Shown here: positions 25,640 to 39,684 of the stretch, one piece after another
Layout: each line of letters starts with the position of its first letter
Numbering within the stretch: the first letter of the stretch is position 1
From: Panorpa germanica
Taxonomy: Eukaryota > Arthropoda > Insecta > Mecoptera > Panorpidae
Assembly: GCA_963678705.1 (NCBI GenBank)
Contig: OY783205.1
Location: forward strand, 27,333,034-27,397,033
Reading direction: 5' to 3'
Length of the DNA stretch: 64,000 nucleotides
Position numbers and translations under genes: made by a program
Notes under the pieces: generated by a model
What the model was told of the DNA's origin: nothing
Databases searched by the model: none
Seen by the model: only the letters and a program-made list of their open reading frames with translations

Positions 25640-28309
25640 TTAAAATCTCGTAGTACTTTTCTTTTTATTAGTTTCGTTAAGGAAGCCTGAAATATTTAAT
25701 TTCCTTTCCATAAGCTGCTTTTATTTTTATATTGGATTTTTTCAAGAGTTGAAGTATTTTTTTTTCATTTTTATTGTACAATGAGTTTTAATGTCTTCTT
25801 CTTCTTCTATAAGTACTGTGGATGGCTAGAGTAACCGTATTAGGATTTATATGGGGTTACTGTAATCACGTTGGACGTGAAACTAACTGAAAAGCTTTAA
25901 TTGAACTATTATGTTGCACTCCATAAGCTTTAGAGTACTTTGAAATGTTCTATGGTAAAAACTATATACACGTCTATAGAAAAAATATTGTTGTAAAAAA
26001 GTTTAGTGAAATATTATACTCAGTAAATTTTAATATGCATTAGAAAGCATCTATTTCACTATGTTTCAAGCGCGATTGTTGTCTTAATTTCTCATATTTT
26101 CACAATTCTTTTCATGTTTTGTTTCATACAAATTAATTTAATTCAGAATATTTTTGTATAAGTATATAAAGCATAACATGCTTGAGTGTCAAGCGCTGAT
26201 ACGTAATGTTATAAATCGATTCTCATATGAATAATGCTACATGGTAAATTTATTATCGTACAAAACACAAAAGAAGAAATCTCATTACCATATGAATACG
26301 AATTATAGACCATACTGATGCAGTCGCGCGAAATACTTGAAAACTCCTACACACTCGTGGAGTCTTCACTGTCTATTATACATCCTCAACCACCACTACT
26401 ACTACTGCTGATGGATCAGTGACGTACTCTTTAAATTACGAAATGGGGATACCACACATGCAATCTTAACAAAAAGAAACTGCAGAATTTACGACATCTG
26501 GGACAATAGGCACATTATAGCCTACCATTCAAGATCAAATATAGGCCACCGAAAAACACAATCCTCAAAATGCATGCTAAATAACATAGACATATAGATA
26601 TTTCTTTATATCCCAGTAAACAATTTGGTGAAGTGCCCTATTTAGTGACGTTTCTATCACTATTTCACTTCAATTATAGTTCGCATCAACTTTATCTTCA
26701 TTTGTATTCCGACAGGTGGAGTAATTTCGCCATTTGTAGCCGATAAAGAAGACATTTTATATGAAAAAATGTGAGAAACTGAACTATAAATGAACTCTTT
26801 TATGACAAAAAATCATGACGCATCTTCAATATGATGTCAAACTGACTCCAAAATGTTTACTGGAATATAATATTTCTCCATAGCAAAGTAGGGTTTTTAA
26901 CCACGTAAAATATAATACTAAACAAAAACTAAGAACATCGAAAATTAATTATTGTAATAACATTTGATTTCTAAATATTTTTGAACTTTTGATAATAATG
27001 TTCTACACCACTGAAAATTTTTCAATATGTAAATGTTAAAAATATTTTAAATTCAAACCAATATGTACGTAACTGAATGGGTAAGTCTGTGTAGATGGTC
27101 CAGGATGGAGTGAGAGGGGTGCGACGAGATGGAATAAAGAGAGATTTATAGTTTATAGTAAAAACAGAGAAATAAAAGTATAAGCGTGCTAGAGTACTTA
27201 AAAATATTCAAAAGTTTTATATCAGCATAAATAAAAATAGGTGTTTCATGTTTTATTTTATGAAATAAATATAATTTATTAAATCTAGATAAATCAATTG
27301 TGGGGTAAATGTTAGGGGTGTTAAAAGTATTAATATCTTTTATGAACTTAAAAGTATTAAAAGAATACGTGTGATCTTTTTTCAGGGTGTTTTACACGAG
27401 CAGATCAGATTGAAACGAACTAGATACTATAATCTCTTCTTTATCTTATAAAATGTAACAATAACAAACACATGTAACACTTAAACAAGATTCTGTAAAT
27501 AAATTTAACAACGATTTTGTGAACACCTTACAAATTTAATACAAATAAACATCAGTGAAAAACTGTTTACATAAGTAAATCCAATTTAGATGAAGTATGA
27601 AGAAAATTGTTTGATTTTCAATGTTGATACAACCAAACATGGTACAAATATTCTAGACAACAATTTTATTATTTAAGTGTCACAAGAAAATTAGATTGAA
27701 ATATTTTAGACTTGTTAATGTTACTTATTATTCTAAAACAAATCCTAAGTCTTTTGTAAAGGCTTAGCTTTATGATAAAATTACCTGCAAATACGTTTTT
27801 AAAGAAATCATCTTATAAATATACATATTGTATAATTTTAAAATGTTGCTACTGGTATAAATTAATTTCTAAAAAGATAAGAATTTTTTAAAGACTGAGG
27901 ACGCTTTATCGCTTTCATAAGACTTTAAGATCTTAGTCATGATTGCTAATGACCAAACTATATCCTTTAAATGGTTATGTATCTAGTGCTAACCTGTGGA
28001 TTTTGATACTATGTATAGCTTCTTCAATGATCTACTTCACAGCATTTTTAGCTAAATGGATAAGGCAGCCTTCTAACATTTATTTAATATAATATAAGAT
28101 TATTCTTATATAATAATACCTTCGCATCTGTTGACTTGTGACGTATACAACGCAGCAATGTCTGTTTTGCGTTACATTTATTAGATTTTTTCTTCTTGAG
28201 TGTTTGCCCCTTTAATTCCTTTTGAATTTTTATTGCAATATAAATCACAAAAACTATGAAATCCACTTTAGCAAGCAGAAAGATAAATATATTTAACAGT
28301 GTATTCCGG
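25640..28309. other. No gene seen
   Basis: AT-rich unique-looking DNA containing only the family G repeat at 26614. Confidence 0.5.
26614..26652 (+). repeat. Family G 39-bp identical repeat, copy 2
   Basis: Identical to 7799-7837 over 39 bases in the same orientation, 18.8 kb apart. No recognisable element boundaries surround it. Confidence 0.7.
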
Positions 28310-28440
28310 ATGATATCGTAAAACCGAGGGTGGTTTCTTCGGGAGAGGTATGAGAGCAAGAAAAGTGGTGGAGGATGAAGGAGGGTTGGTATCAGAAAGA
28401 CAAGAGGTATAAAAGTAGTAAGAGAAATTGTTGAAAAGGT
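28310..28440 (+). pseudogene. Possible R1-like LINE relic L5
   Basis: A purine-rich plus strand reads WFLRERYESKK, then in a shifted frame WRMKEGWYQKDKRYK. These resemble HYLRERDTKNMRRIA and GNRYWANNEERIC in the clearer relic at 63458. The 152-codon minus-strand open frame here (28084-28542) is its antisense shadow plus random sequence. The assignment is tentative. Confidence 0.35.
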
Positions 28441-31400
28441 ATATACTGAAAGATATATACTGGTAACAAAGAAAAAGAAGAAAAATGTAGAGGGCTGAGA
28501 ATATAGAATCGGGAGTGGAACTGAAAGAAGATTAGAACCCACCAGAAAATACTAAAAACGAAAAACAAACATCGTTACACATTAGAATGAAAATAATGGA
28601 CAGAAAAACATTTATAGAAGAAATAAAACGGATTAGTCGTGTAACGGATTATACATGCGTTAGAGTGAGATAGCAAATAGAAAATAATGAAGTAAGAAAA
28701 AGAAAGCGATGTTGTAAAAGACTCCCTTGACAAGTATTGCTAAGAGAAGATTAGCCATAATGTTGTAAGGCGATGTTGAAAGAAAGTATATGTAGAGTTG
28801 TATTGAAATATTTAAGAGGATTTTGGATTAACTATATTAGATGTACTAATGGGGTGTTTGTTTTCAATTTCGTTGCGGAAAATTTCTATTTCATTTTTTT
28901 TTATTAAGATTATTTTCACTTTTATTTGTCTAGCTTTATACATCTGGCGTAAGATGACAGACAAATCCCTTTCTTTTTTATGTAATGTAAAAATACAAAT
29001 TAATTTTTCTCCAATTTCTTCAACAGAGTCTTTCAAATAATATGAAGTCACTAAAAGTCAACTGGATGTTGAAATATAGATCAAAGTATTATGTTAAATA
29101 AGCATCAGGTTTTTAGCGATGTTTGATTGGCCTGTAACTTATTTATAAAGGGTTTTATTTGACATACTTTGATGCTATATTCTATATGGATACCATCAAG
29201 TAGCAGTGTGAATCGGCGTCCTCACTTGAATACATGTTGAGTTGGGAATTTAGGAATAGGAAATTTAGTTAATTAATAGGTAAATATCAGAGACACACAT
29301 TCCGAACATTTAGCTACAGTCGTTCATTTCTTAATACACTTAACATTCTAAATTGCCTAACTTTTATATCCGCTTATATTCCACAATTAAATCAAATTTG
29401 CGGAAGAAAACATGTTTCACATTACAAGAAAACAATATTTCAAATAAAACCAAAAAATATATAAAACTTCCTTAACAGAAATAGAGAATTAGTTTCTTGT
29501 GCAAAAGGGGAGACATAATTTGTCAAATCGTTTGCGTTTGTAGATGTAGAAAACCACCCACTGTGTGAAAACTGTAAAAACAAGGGGTTTAATTTATCTT
29601 AATTTCGTCTTAACCCTAGTAGTCGGGTCCATTTAAGTGCTGAAACGTGAAATCATTGCCTTAGAAGAAACTAGGATAACGTTTAAAGCATTTACCTATA
29701 CAATGCGTTTACATTTAGCTTAGATACATTTTACGAACGATTTATTAGAGTTTTTTATTTGGGTTCTGCACCACTGTCTAATAAATGTGATATTATATTT
29801 TGAAAACACATCTCCCAGGGTCAATTATCAATTTAAAATGAGAGATATTTGTAAGCTTCTATTTAAAAAATGTTCCGCTAGTTGTTGCAAGGCCCTGATG
29901 AGGTTCTTCTCAGGCATGCCTCCTCCCATTAAGCTTAAGTAGACAACCCCTTATTTCGACGTATTCCACTTGAGTTTCTCCACTAATCGCTCAATTCACT
30001 AACAATAAATGAAATTTTCTCAGAAAGAATAAGTTGATAATTTTTACTGGAGATTACTTAAATTGCGTGTTTTAAAATCTCTTCTTCGTTATTTTCAATT
30101 TCCATGGGTTTAAAACTCTATTACGGAGTTTCCCTTTTCCATTTAGATTATTAACAATTACATAGCCTGTTACAGTAATTTTTATATTTTTATGAAAACC
30201 ACAGAAATTTAGTACCTTTTGTTTTTTCTCTACTGATCTTATTTTTAAATAAATTAGAAGATCTTTGTTTATTTAATTGGATGATATATTAGTTATATAC
30301 TTTAAGGATAAGATGTGAGTTGTAGAGTACGGATATCATTCATTAATAAAGGTAAAAATATTATATTAAATTTAAAAAAGTCAAACTACCAATGAATGCG
30401 TAATAATTATTACAAATCTTCAGTGGATAGCAGGATCACAATACACAATAATAGAAAATTCTCCTAGGTTTTCCTAGGTACCGGATCTTGGTTGCAACGT
30501 GCATGATATTTGTGATTCCCAAATGTAAATTTGTCATTAGCGTATTTTTTACAATAGATAAAGAATCACAGGACAAAAAGACTATCGTTTTCGGTCTTCA
30601 TATAAAAGAAAAGCTTCTGGTCTACGTCAATAAAATTTATTTTTATTTAAAAATCCTTCTAAGGAAATTTGAGCAGAATAGAAAAATAAGAAAAGGGAAA
30701 GATTGATATACCTTCTCACACGTCGCAGAATATCCCCTTCTTATTTTTCACCCTTACAACTTCCTGGCTATGTTCTATTCATGTAGTTTTGTTTGATGTT
30801 GATTGGATTGGAGTAAAATTGACAGCAAAAAACAGAAAAAAATAGTCATACGCATTCAATACGGTCGGATCTATCAAGCATTCCAATTCCCACTCCCTCT
30901 AACACCCTTTCTGGTATATCACAGGTCAGAGGGAGGGTCAGTAGTCAGTAGTATGGTAGTAGTAGCAACAGTGGTCCTTAGGGTATAAACCCTTATGTGA
31001 TAAAGGAAGAGAAAGGAAAGGGATATGGGATGTAGCGTATAGACCTGTTGGGGTACTGGTAGTTTGAGGAATGGAGATCCTGAGGGAATAAAATGTAATA
31101 ATACTGGAACGAGAGTAGAAAACAAAAATGAATGTAGAAGGATAATCAGAAGAAACAAGTCATTGCATGTTATAGAAAATTGTTAGGAAAAGTGAATGTG
31201 GAAAACACAGTAGGTTCGGAATGTGATGTGTGATCAATTCTTTTGTAGGGAAAATGTTTGGGAAACTATTTTATTTGTTGAAACAGCTTGAAAATAGACG
31301 GCCAAATGAAAATTGAATAGTCTATGAAGGTTTATTTAACATAAAAATGAACCTCGCCTTTTATATATCCCCACGTTAAAACATTGCAAGTCAAAATTAA

Positions 31401-34400
31401 CACAAAATGACTTCTGTTACAATGAAGCTGTATCAAGGAAATGTATATATATATATATAGGATACAGATAAGAAGGCTTTTCTTCTTTTATTTATTTATA
31501 TATACAATCATCGTGTTACATTTGCCGAGTTTTATCTCCCATTATTATATGTATACACATTTCCACTCAACTCAATATCTTTCAAACACTATATTTCTCA
31601 CAATATGTTTTGCAAACCATAACGAAAAGAAAAACTTTTATCTGGTTTTCTTTCTGTATTTTTATGATAGCTATTTTTCAAGGTCGAATAATTGCTTACA
31701 GAATTTAGAAAGATAAATATTTGTAAGATAAAATAAAAGAAAAATTATTTTATTTTATTATGAGAATTTCTAGAATTTTATTTACTTATTTTATGTGAAT
31801 GTGGTTTTCTTTTTTTTTTTTACTGTTTTACATTTATGTATATTTTTATTTACTTTAAGAGTTTTCTAAGATAATTTATTTAAAATGACATAATACGATT
31901 ATTTACTCTGTTTATTTTCTCTGTCACGGATAATGGCTCTTAAGAGAGAATAGCTTGACAGCATGGAATAGTGGAATATGCAAATATACGTTTTAAACCG
32001 TCATGACTACTTACTGCTTAATTTGCATTAAATAAAATAGAACGAAATATGTATTATGTATTTAGCTTTCAACCTTCAATGAATTCTTCTTAGAATTAAG
32101 ATTACTCAAGATCTATTTCTGACTTGAAAGATCAATGCTTTTCATCATTACACTAGAAAACTTCTTATATGTGAAAATAATTCTTAGGAACATACAGAAA
32201 AACATTTCACAGAATTTAAACGATTTATAAAACAAATTATTTCAAAATGTCTTTAGAAATAATATTTTAACTAATCGCCTTACAAGAGATTTAATAAAAA
32301 AGTAATTTGGATAAAAGGGAAAGAACGTGGGGGTAAAATATCAGGAAAAGTAAAGAGACAAATAATATTTATGTAGGTATATACAACTAATAACAAAATT
32401 GAATGACTACAAAACAAAATGTGAAAAACTCGTTTTCCCTTCATGTTGGTTTTTGATTTCTTTTTGCAATTAAAATTAAATTTTATTATATTAAAATTAG
32501 AAGTAATATTATAAATTTAGGTAAATTACAATTTTAAGGGAAAATAAGAAAAGGGAATCATAGAGAATTATTTTCTTATTTCAAAATGTTATAAAATATT
32601 ATAGCTATGAAGAAGCGAAGTTTACAATGAGTTTCTTATCTTAATGTTTACAAAACTGTTGAATAATTAATAATATTAACAAATTTAGAGCGTACTATCA
32701 AATCTTGTTTATTTAAATTTGTCTGCAAAGTTTAATCAAACTAACTTTCATTTCTATATAATGTTTTTTTTATATTTGTGAATAATATTACATATATGGT
32801 TGTAGCATACTTTGTAAATATATATATATTCAAGAAGCCTGTATAAGCTAAAGTCCAAACTACAAAATAACAAAAACGTAATGTCAATTTATTATTAACC
32901 AATGAAAGGCGCATTAAATCCCAGTTATTTGTAACTGAGCCCCTTAATGGTTTTTGGATTATCAGATATTAGTAAAATTCCCTATTATTTAGTAAATATT
33001 TTCCAAATGAATATTTAATGGTATACGAGTATAAATCATTCATCAATCAGTATTCCAGAGATGTGCCCGTTCATTTGAATTTAATTCCCGGTCCGTCTAT
33101 ATCATCATTCCAATTTCATTTTGTAAACAAGAGAAGCTTTTTTCATTTTAAATTAACATCGTCGAGTTTTACTCACTAATGCTTTAAAAAACGAACCAAT
33201 TGTAAGTTATATGGGTTTCTGTCAGGGCCCGTCCCTCCGCCGTCTCCTTTTTTAGGTAATATCTAGTACGTGCCTAATCTTAGCAAGTGCTAAATTGGTT
33301 CGTGCCTGTGGACGCGGAAATATTTCTTAAATTACGTAAAACCTCCGATCTTCGTGTTTTACAAAAAATTGATTATGCGTTAAAAAGTATTGTGTTTACT
33401 CAAGCTTCGATGAGGAAAATTTCATTTAAATATTTATTTAATAATACGAGTATACTATAAAAACTTTTATATGAATTGTGGAAGTGCACAATTTTACTGA
33501 CAAATGTATGACTTTAATTGTGAGAATAATATTGATTTACAAGATATCTATTTTTTTCTCTGTAATAACTTTACTTTACATTACATCGTCTTAAACATTT
33601 CCTCGCCTGATTCTTTCCGCTAACCTGGTTTCTTACTTCTTTTCCTTTTTTATTATGTTTTATTTCGACTTCTTCTATTTTCCCATCCTTACTTGAATTG
33701 AATCTAGCCTCTCTTTTCCTGCCTGTATTCTGTTATATTTCGCTAGAATCAAAATGCGCTTCAACCATCGTCTTCCCGGTGTTCTCCTTCCCTACATCAT
33801 CGTCTTCATCATCTAGATCATCTTCGCGTCTCTCTTCATATTTTACGTTTCCCTCATTTTCTTCTTTTTCATCATCACTTGACTCTTTTGCTTTAAGTGT
33901 TTTATATGATATATATGAAAAAAACAAAAAGTCCAATGCAATACAACAGTTTACATTTCATTATGCGTCTATAAATATCTTTCGGTTCAATACATCCGCT
34001 TCCTCTATACGAGTACAGAAACTACTGCACTAAAACATATTCAAAATTTCGATAAAAATAAATTTCCTATTTGACATTTGAACTTTCAGCTTTATATTCA
34101 TTCACCAGAAAACATGAGATGGTGAGATGGTGTGATAGCAACGACATCTACACAAAATATCCATCAAACTCAGTGATAAAATCAAAACGACCAAGGTTTA
34201 ACGTTGAGTGAATCGATTTGAAGCCTTTTAGGATAAAGGAATTGATGTTATCATGATGTGGAAGGACGTGGAATTTCTAAATCGCTTTTACGTTCATGTA
34301 TAATCGATGTTTGTTATTGATTTCTTATTAAATATTTATTAAATGTATCTTGGAAAATGTTTATTTAATTGAAAGTAGTTTGCGGCTGCAATTTTAAGAC

Positions 34401-35700
34401 AATTTCTATCTGGTTTGTTATAGGAAATATATACTATTACAGTTCTTGCTAGTTTGTAATAATAGGGCCCAAATTCTTTTAAGAAAGTGATTGATTATCA
34501 ATAACTGATCTGCACTTAACGTACCCCATTAAAAAGGAACTATAAACCAATACATCAAATGCACTATCGTCGATTTTGTATTTCTTTTTCCAAACGAATC
34601 GACCACACTTGACAGAGCTATGGCGTATGTGTAATAATATTAAGTGCAATGCTGCTCTTGGTTATATATTTTTATTACTTTTCTTGCATTACTCTCTGTA
34701 ACTATATTTATAGTTACATAGTCAGTCTACCTCTATGCCTTTGCCTGTCTAAAGGCTATCATTTTCTTTTCTCCGTAGACTAGTCGGTGGGGAACTTAAC
34801 TGGACAAGAACCTCTAAGTTATTTACGACAACGATCCTCAATATTTATTTTAAAATTTCCAACATATTTTTATTAGAAAGTGTCAGGAACCTGGTTGTGT
34901 CTAACTTAATAATTCGATTACAAATTCTAAGCATAAATTACATAAAACAACAAATTATTTTTATTACAAAAGTGTGAGATAAATTTTTCGAAATTTTCAT
35001 TTATATTTCTACTAAAAACAGAAAATCTATTAATAGCAATCAATCGGTCCATCGTGGATCATAAAATAAAATACTTTTAGAAGTTTATTTGTTACCGTCT
35101 TCAAATAAAACTTTATGTTGATCATAAAATTGTACTTCCATTAAATAGAAACTCAAACTGACTGAATAAATAATATAACAGTCATTGTAAGTTAAATTGC
35201 TTTTGCATTACGAATGAATCTATTTAAAACGACGAAACACACTTCCTGGATAACGTAGAAAACGTACCTCCGTAGCGCAACATAGCGCTTTCACCGGATA
35301 CGGAATTACTGTAACACAAATAAAAATAAAAACAGTTTATATTGTATTCAATAAGTGAGAAAATTTTCTCTACAACTGTTGTAACCATCAAATGTTGTAG
35401 ATATTGTCATAGCAGAAGTTTTACTTCATTTAGTGCTAGTTTATCGAAGAATGGGACACTTACTTAGCTATTCTGAGAATCTACAGCGAGTTTCTTATCA
35501 ATATGGCACTTGAAATTTGTAACATATAATCCAGAAACACAAGAAATTTACTTAATGAATCATATCGTATCTTAGCTGTCGCTGCATACATCATCCCTCT
35601 CACTTCTCTTTTCTTCCTACTCCATAAATTTTACCAATCTATAAGTTTTTCTATGAATGAAACACACGCAATCTAAATACAGTAAGTTATGGACTACAGA
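28441..35700. other. No gene seen; several strand-asymmetric purine/pyrimidine tracts
   Basis: The longest stretch without a recognisable repeat family. Purine-rich plus-strand sections (about 28545-28760 and 30990-31160) may be heavily decayed LINE 3' regions. The CATCATCGTCTTCATC-like tract at 33770-33880 gives a low-complexity acidic frame on the minus strand that I do not accept as a gene. Confidence 0.45.
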
Positions 35701-35753
35701 AACGACGCAGTACCTAGAACAAGAGGGAGGTAAGGAAAAGAATAATCACAAGT

Positions 35754-35849
35754 TTTAGGAATTTAGGATTGGGAGGAAGAGAAACTATCTGGAGAAGGAT
35801 GTGTGGCAAAGAAGAGGAAATTCTAGACAGTATTTTATTCGAGAAATAA
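35754..35849 (+). pseudogene. R1-like LINE relic L4 (knuckle region)
   Basis: The open plus-strand segment reads GLGGRETIWRRMCGKEEEIL then DSILFEK and a stop. It aligns by eye with a C..C-G-K-E-E-E-x-L-x-H-I-L-F-E-C knuckle in which the first Cys, the His and the last Cys are replaced (Arg, Ser, Lys). Upstream DNA from about 35700 is also purine-rich. It is a decayed ORF2 end. Confidence 0.5.
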
Positions 35850-37399
35850 TACAGTCAACTGATGGTACTTTTAGGATGCCATGTTACCTCCCTATACACA
35901 GACACAAATAAATCTGATTCCTTTATATTAATTACAGATCTTTCGTCTCAAAACAAACTCATTTTTAATCCCATAGAATAAGGCACTTCAATTTCCTAAA
36001 CAATTCCAATTCTCTGACCGATCCACAATGTGTAAAATCTCTTCAACAAATTATCGCTCCAATAAATCTTTCATGAAAATTCAATTCAATTTCTCTCTAT
36101 TCTTTTGTCTTGTGTTTCTTTATTGTCTAACATTTTTCCTTATATTTTCACACATTTACCAGTGTATACCACATCTACACATTTAAACCATCAATGATTA
36201 CAATAGCATTCTATTTTCTCTAATTCAGAGTATTTCGAACGTTGAACGTTCCACCTCATTCTATTTCCGCTGCTATTTCCACTCCCCGTTTCCTCTACCC
36301 CAAGCTTTGCCCTGCAGCACTCTGTTTAGATTGAAGTGGTGAAAGGATCACGTGTTAACCGAATCGTGGAATACCCTGACCATCCCTTGTAGAACAGGAA
36401 TGGTCGTGTTGAGGTTTTGTTAGATATACCATACACTACTTGACTCCGCTCCTTTTTCCTTAAGTGAGAACTTCAACAGGGTTGGAAGAAATTGCTGAAA
36501 CCTAGAGAGCAAAAATTGAGACTAACCACAGGAAGTAGGATTATAACTGCAAAATATATAAACAATATGTGGACCTAGAAACCTATTCAAATCAACTTTT
36601 ATATTTAATAATATAACTAATATAACTTTAATAATATTTTTACATATACAATTGTCAAGCTAAATTGCCTACTGCAATGAAGTAATCTTCATCTATAAAC
36701 ACTTTGAAATCCAATCGCATCCTGTAAACTGAAATCTGTAAGAATGTGTCTGAAAATATTTTGGAAAGCTCCTTCATCAAACAGTTGTCAATCTCTGTCA
36801 GATTTAATACAAAACGATCCTCTCGATGCCTGTAGTACCCGAGGCTATTGATTTTGTGTTTAGTCTGTAAGAGTCACAAAATAAAAGAAAAAACATCAAA
36901 CAAACAACATGAGAAAAACCATCTTTACTATCTTAGTAGCACCAACACCAAGACACCAAGCACCGACGTGCAGAACATCGCACCAAGCAACCAGGAAGGT
37001 GAATAACTAGATAGCGCTAGAATCTGTGGGAAAGTTGGTTAGTGCGAAGGATGGAATAAATGTGTGGGATGATATCGATGGGGGGTGAGGGTGAGGGAAG
37101 TTGTGTATTTATGAAGTTTATGATCCGAACCTTAACTTTAATATGAAAAGTAAATATATTTTATAGATATAAGGAACTAGTGTTTTGATTGAATTGGGGT
37201 TTGTTCAAGTAAATTTAATAAAAATCTGACTTTTGAATGTCATTTGATTTATTTTTTTATGTTATATATTTATTTAGGAAGTTTGGTACATCAATGTCAT
37301 TCTTGAAAGAAAAAGTAGACCAATTTATAGTATGTGCTATTTTGCCATATTATTTTCTTTCTCATTAAAAATCAATGCTTTATCAACACACAATATTTA

Positions 37400-37534
37400 G
37401 ATTTATCGATTCTTGAAAATTGTGTCACTAAAACCACTGTAATTGGTAAAGTAGCGGTTGGAATGTCATGAAATTTTGACATATCGTTTGAAATTTGGCA
37501 CTATCTAAAAATCGTATTCATTTGTTAATAGTGC
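37400..37534 (+). repeat. Family F dispersed repeat, copy F2
   Basis: This copy contains CACTAAAACCACTGTAATTG, ATGTCATGAAATTTTGACAT and GGCACTATCTAAAAATC, as in the copy at 57461. No terminal structure is obvious. Confidence 0.68.
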
Positions 37535-37764
37535 TTAGAATCAAAGCATATAAAGAGAGAATACTTGAACACCCAAACAATTTGTCCAGTAATATTTTCG
37601 TAGTATGCAGACTAAAAAAAATACCTCAGGACCTATTACAAATCAAAATCTAGGATCTATTGAAATTGAGATATGAGTCGTTGGGCACATACTGCGCAAG
37701 ACACTTTATTATTTTACATTCCTATCACTGAATGTCCTCTAAACAGGACAGATTGTAATAATCT

Positions 37765-38356
37765 AGTGGTCGATTTTTCAATTGTTGGTTGAAATTAATG
37801 TTAATAAATGTGTATTGGCTTGTCTATTTTATTAAATATCTAAATATTGACGGAGATATAACAATTAAAAGTTTGAATTGTAGTTTTAGCGCTAGAAATG
37901 GTCGGCCATATTTGTATGACATGAAATGCATTTTAACGTCAGTTATTTGTTGAGTAGCTCAGTGCTATGGTAATGTTCTGTAGCTATTGGTAGTCAAATA
38001 ATCAAGTCAAATCAAAGAATAATAAGTTTTTATTTTATTTAACCCTGCTAAGGCAGACATAATATTGAAATTTTATTGTTCCTTGAAATAGCTGTAAATA
38101 ATATTTGATATATAAATACATATAGCAGAGATTTATGATCTATAAGGTTGGTAACCTTACACAAGGATTGTGATGTCACATGCACTTGGAATGTGTACAA
38201 CGTTGAATCCCTTTAATAATTAAAGAGACAAAATGACATTTTTAATTCTTAATATCTCTTAACATATAAGGAGTTATTAAAAAATAATTGAACATTTGAG
38301 GTTCTAGTAACCAACTTTATGAATATATAGTACACTCTTATAGAAATTAAGACATA
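37765..38356 (+). mobile_element. Family C element, copy C2
   Basis: Nearly the whole family body is present (AGTGGTCGATTTTTCAATTG to TAGAAATTAAGACAT). The left terminal AATGGGCTTGTGT is missing. It contains the internal AACGTTGAATCCCTTTAATA segment missing from C1. Confidence 0.8.
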
Positions 38357-38389
38357 TCATATCTTAGAAATTGAATATGTAAATATGTA

Positions 38390-38432
38390 TGTATGCCATC
38401 TATACGTTATTCTACAAACTTATTGAGTGATG
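38390..38432 (+). repeat. Family F fragment, copy F6
   Basis: Only the 3' part is present (GCCATCTATACG followed by ACTTATTGAGTGATG), matching the right end of F3 and the mirror of F5. It lies about 30 bp after copy C2. Confidence 0.45.
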
Positions 38433-39176
38433 TGATTTATGCCAATTATTTTTTTTTTTGTTCCTCTAATCATTATAAAATCACTGCTGTCACACTGATC
38501 TAACGAACCAATGAAAGAAAATAATCACAAAATGTTCCAATCAATATAGATAGCAATACAATAAACATGAAAATCTATATAGTAGAATGGTCGCCATTAG
38601 CCAGCCTGTGAGCTGGATAACTAGCGCTGTATCACATATCTATTACAGATAACATTATGGCCATAGACTACTAGTACATGGACATCCGTTTCCGCAAAAC
38701 CGCAACGTGTCCTATCAACCGAGAACCGAGAACCGACGGGTCCAACCAACGCGGCGTTGCATAGCATCGAACCACAGAAGCTACTAGATCCGTAGAGAAA
38801 TTCGTAGAACAGAAACTACTCTCTTTCATACTACCCACACTGTATATTCAGGATTAGAGTTTTACATGCTATGATACTCTTGGTATATGGAATACAGTGT
38901 GGTACGTTGATATGGATTTAGTATGGTATGTGTGTTTCGTGGTTTCAGTATATAAATCTCGTTAACTATCTACATTTTCATGTTTATGCTGCTTTCATAA
39001 ACATTGCGAACTAACATGCTTGTAACACATAAAAACATTGCTTTTAAATCTAAAATAATAGTTACCTCAAAAGTGCGTACGATGGTAAATTTATTTAACG
39101 TCATAACATCAATGTATTTTAACTGTTATACAAATTTTTTATTATTACTACGATTTCAACAGCTAGTTCATTAATA

Positions 39177-39684
39177 GTAAAGTATCATTCCCACTCACTG
39201 CTTTAATTTAATTTTGTATTTAATTTGTTAAGCATATAGCAATACACTTAGTCATTCACAGAACCATTTTTAATTTAATTTATTTTTTAAGTTTTCTTAA
39301 TTTTTTTAGAACCCTTAGGTCCAATGTTTTAAATTAAAAATATTAAATTAAGAAAAACTATATTATATTATAACCTCTGAAATGTGACAATCTGTCAAAA
39401 TGCAGTAGAAATTATATTTAAAAGAAGTTTAATGTCAGTTTGTCAAAAATGAAAAAATAAAAACAATTTCTATTACTAATTGTTATTCATCAATTTTGTC
39501 CAACTGTCGAACTGTCAAAATTTATATTATTAAAGACTCATGTGCACCAACTAAATTAACTAAACTCAAATTAAAACACGAATGTGACTAGAAATACCTA
39601 TTCTGAAAACCTGAAATCTAGATTAAAATATTAGATAAAAACAGAAAATTAAATATCAAAACAGTGAGAGGAAATGAGGCTTAA
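39177..39684. mobile_element. Family B MITE, copy B3
   Basis: The left end is GTAAAGTATCATTCCCACTC and the right end is GAGAGGAAATGAGGCTTAA, giving a 508-bp element with imperfect terminal inverted repeats. TTAA stands at the right border (39681-39684) and GTAA at the left. It lies in inverted orientation relative to B1, B2, B5 and B6. Confidence 0.8.

Noticed and set aside
28084-28542. 152-codon minus-strand open frame
   Set aside because: Low-complexity Phe/Leu/Ser-rich translation, antisense to a purine-rich region that looks like a LINE relic. No domain or splice support.
31441-31716. 91-codon plus-strand frame starting in a TA repeat
   Set aside because: Composition (Tyr/Ile/Phe-rich) is what random AT-rich DNA gives; no similarity recognised.
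33733-33936. Acidic 67-codon minus-strand frame rich in Asp/Glu
   Set aside because: Arises from a CATCATCGTCTTC-like simple-sequence tract. No recognisable domain, and no splice sites linking it to other coding DNA.
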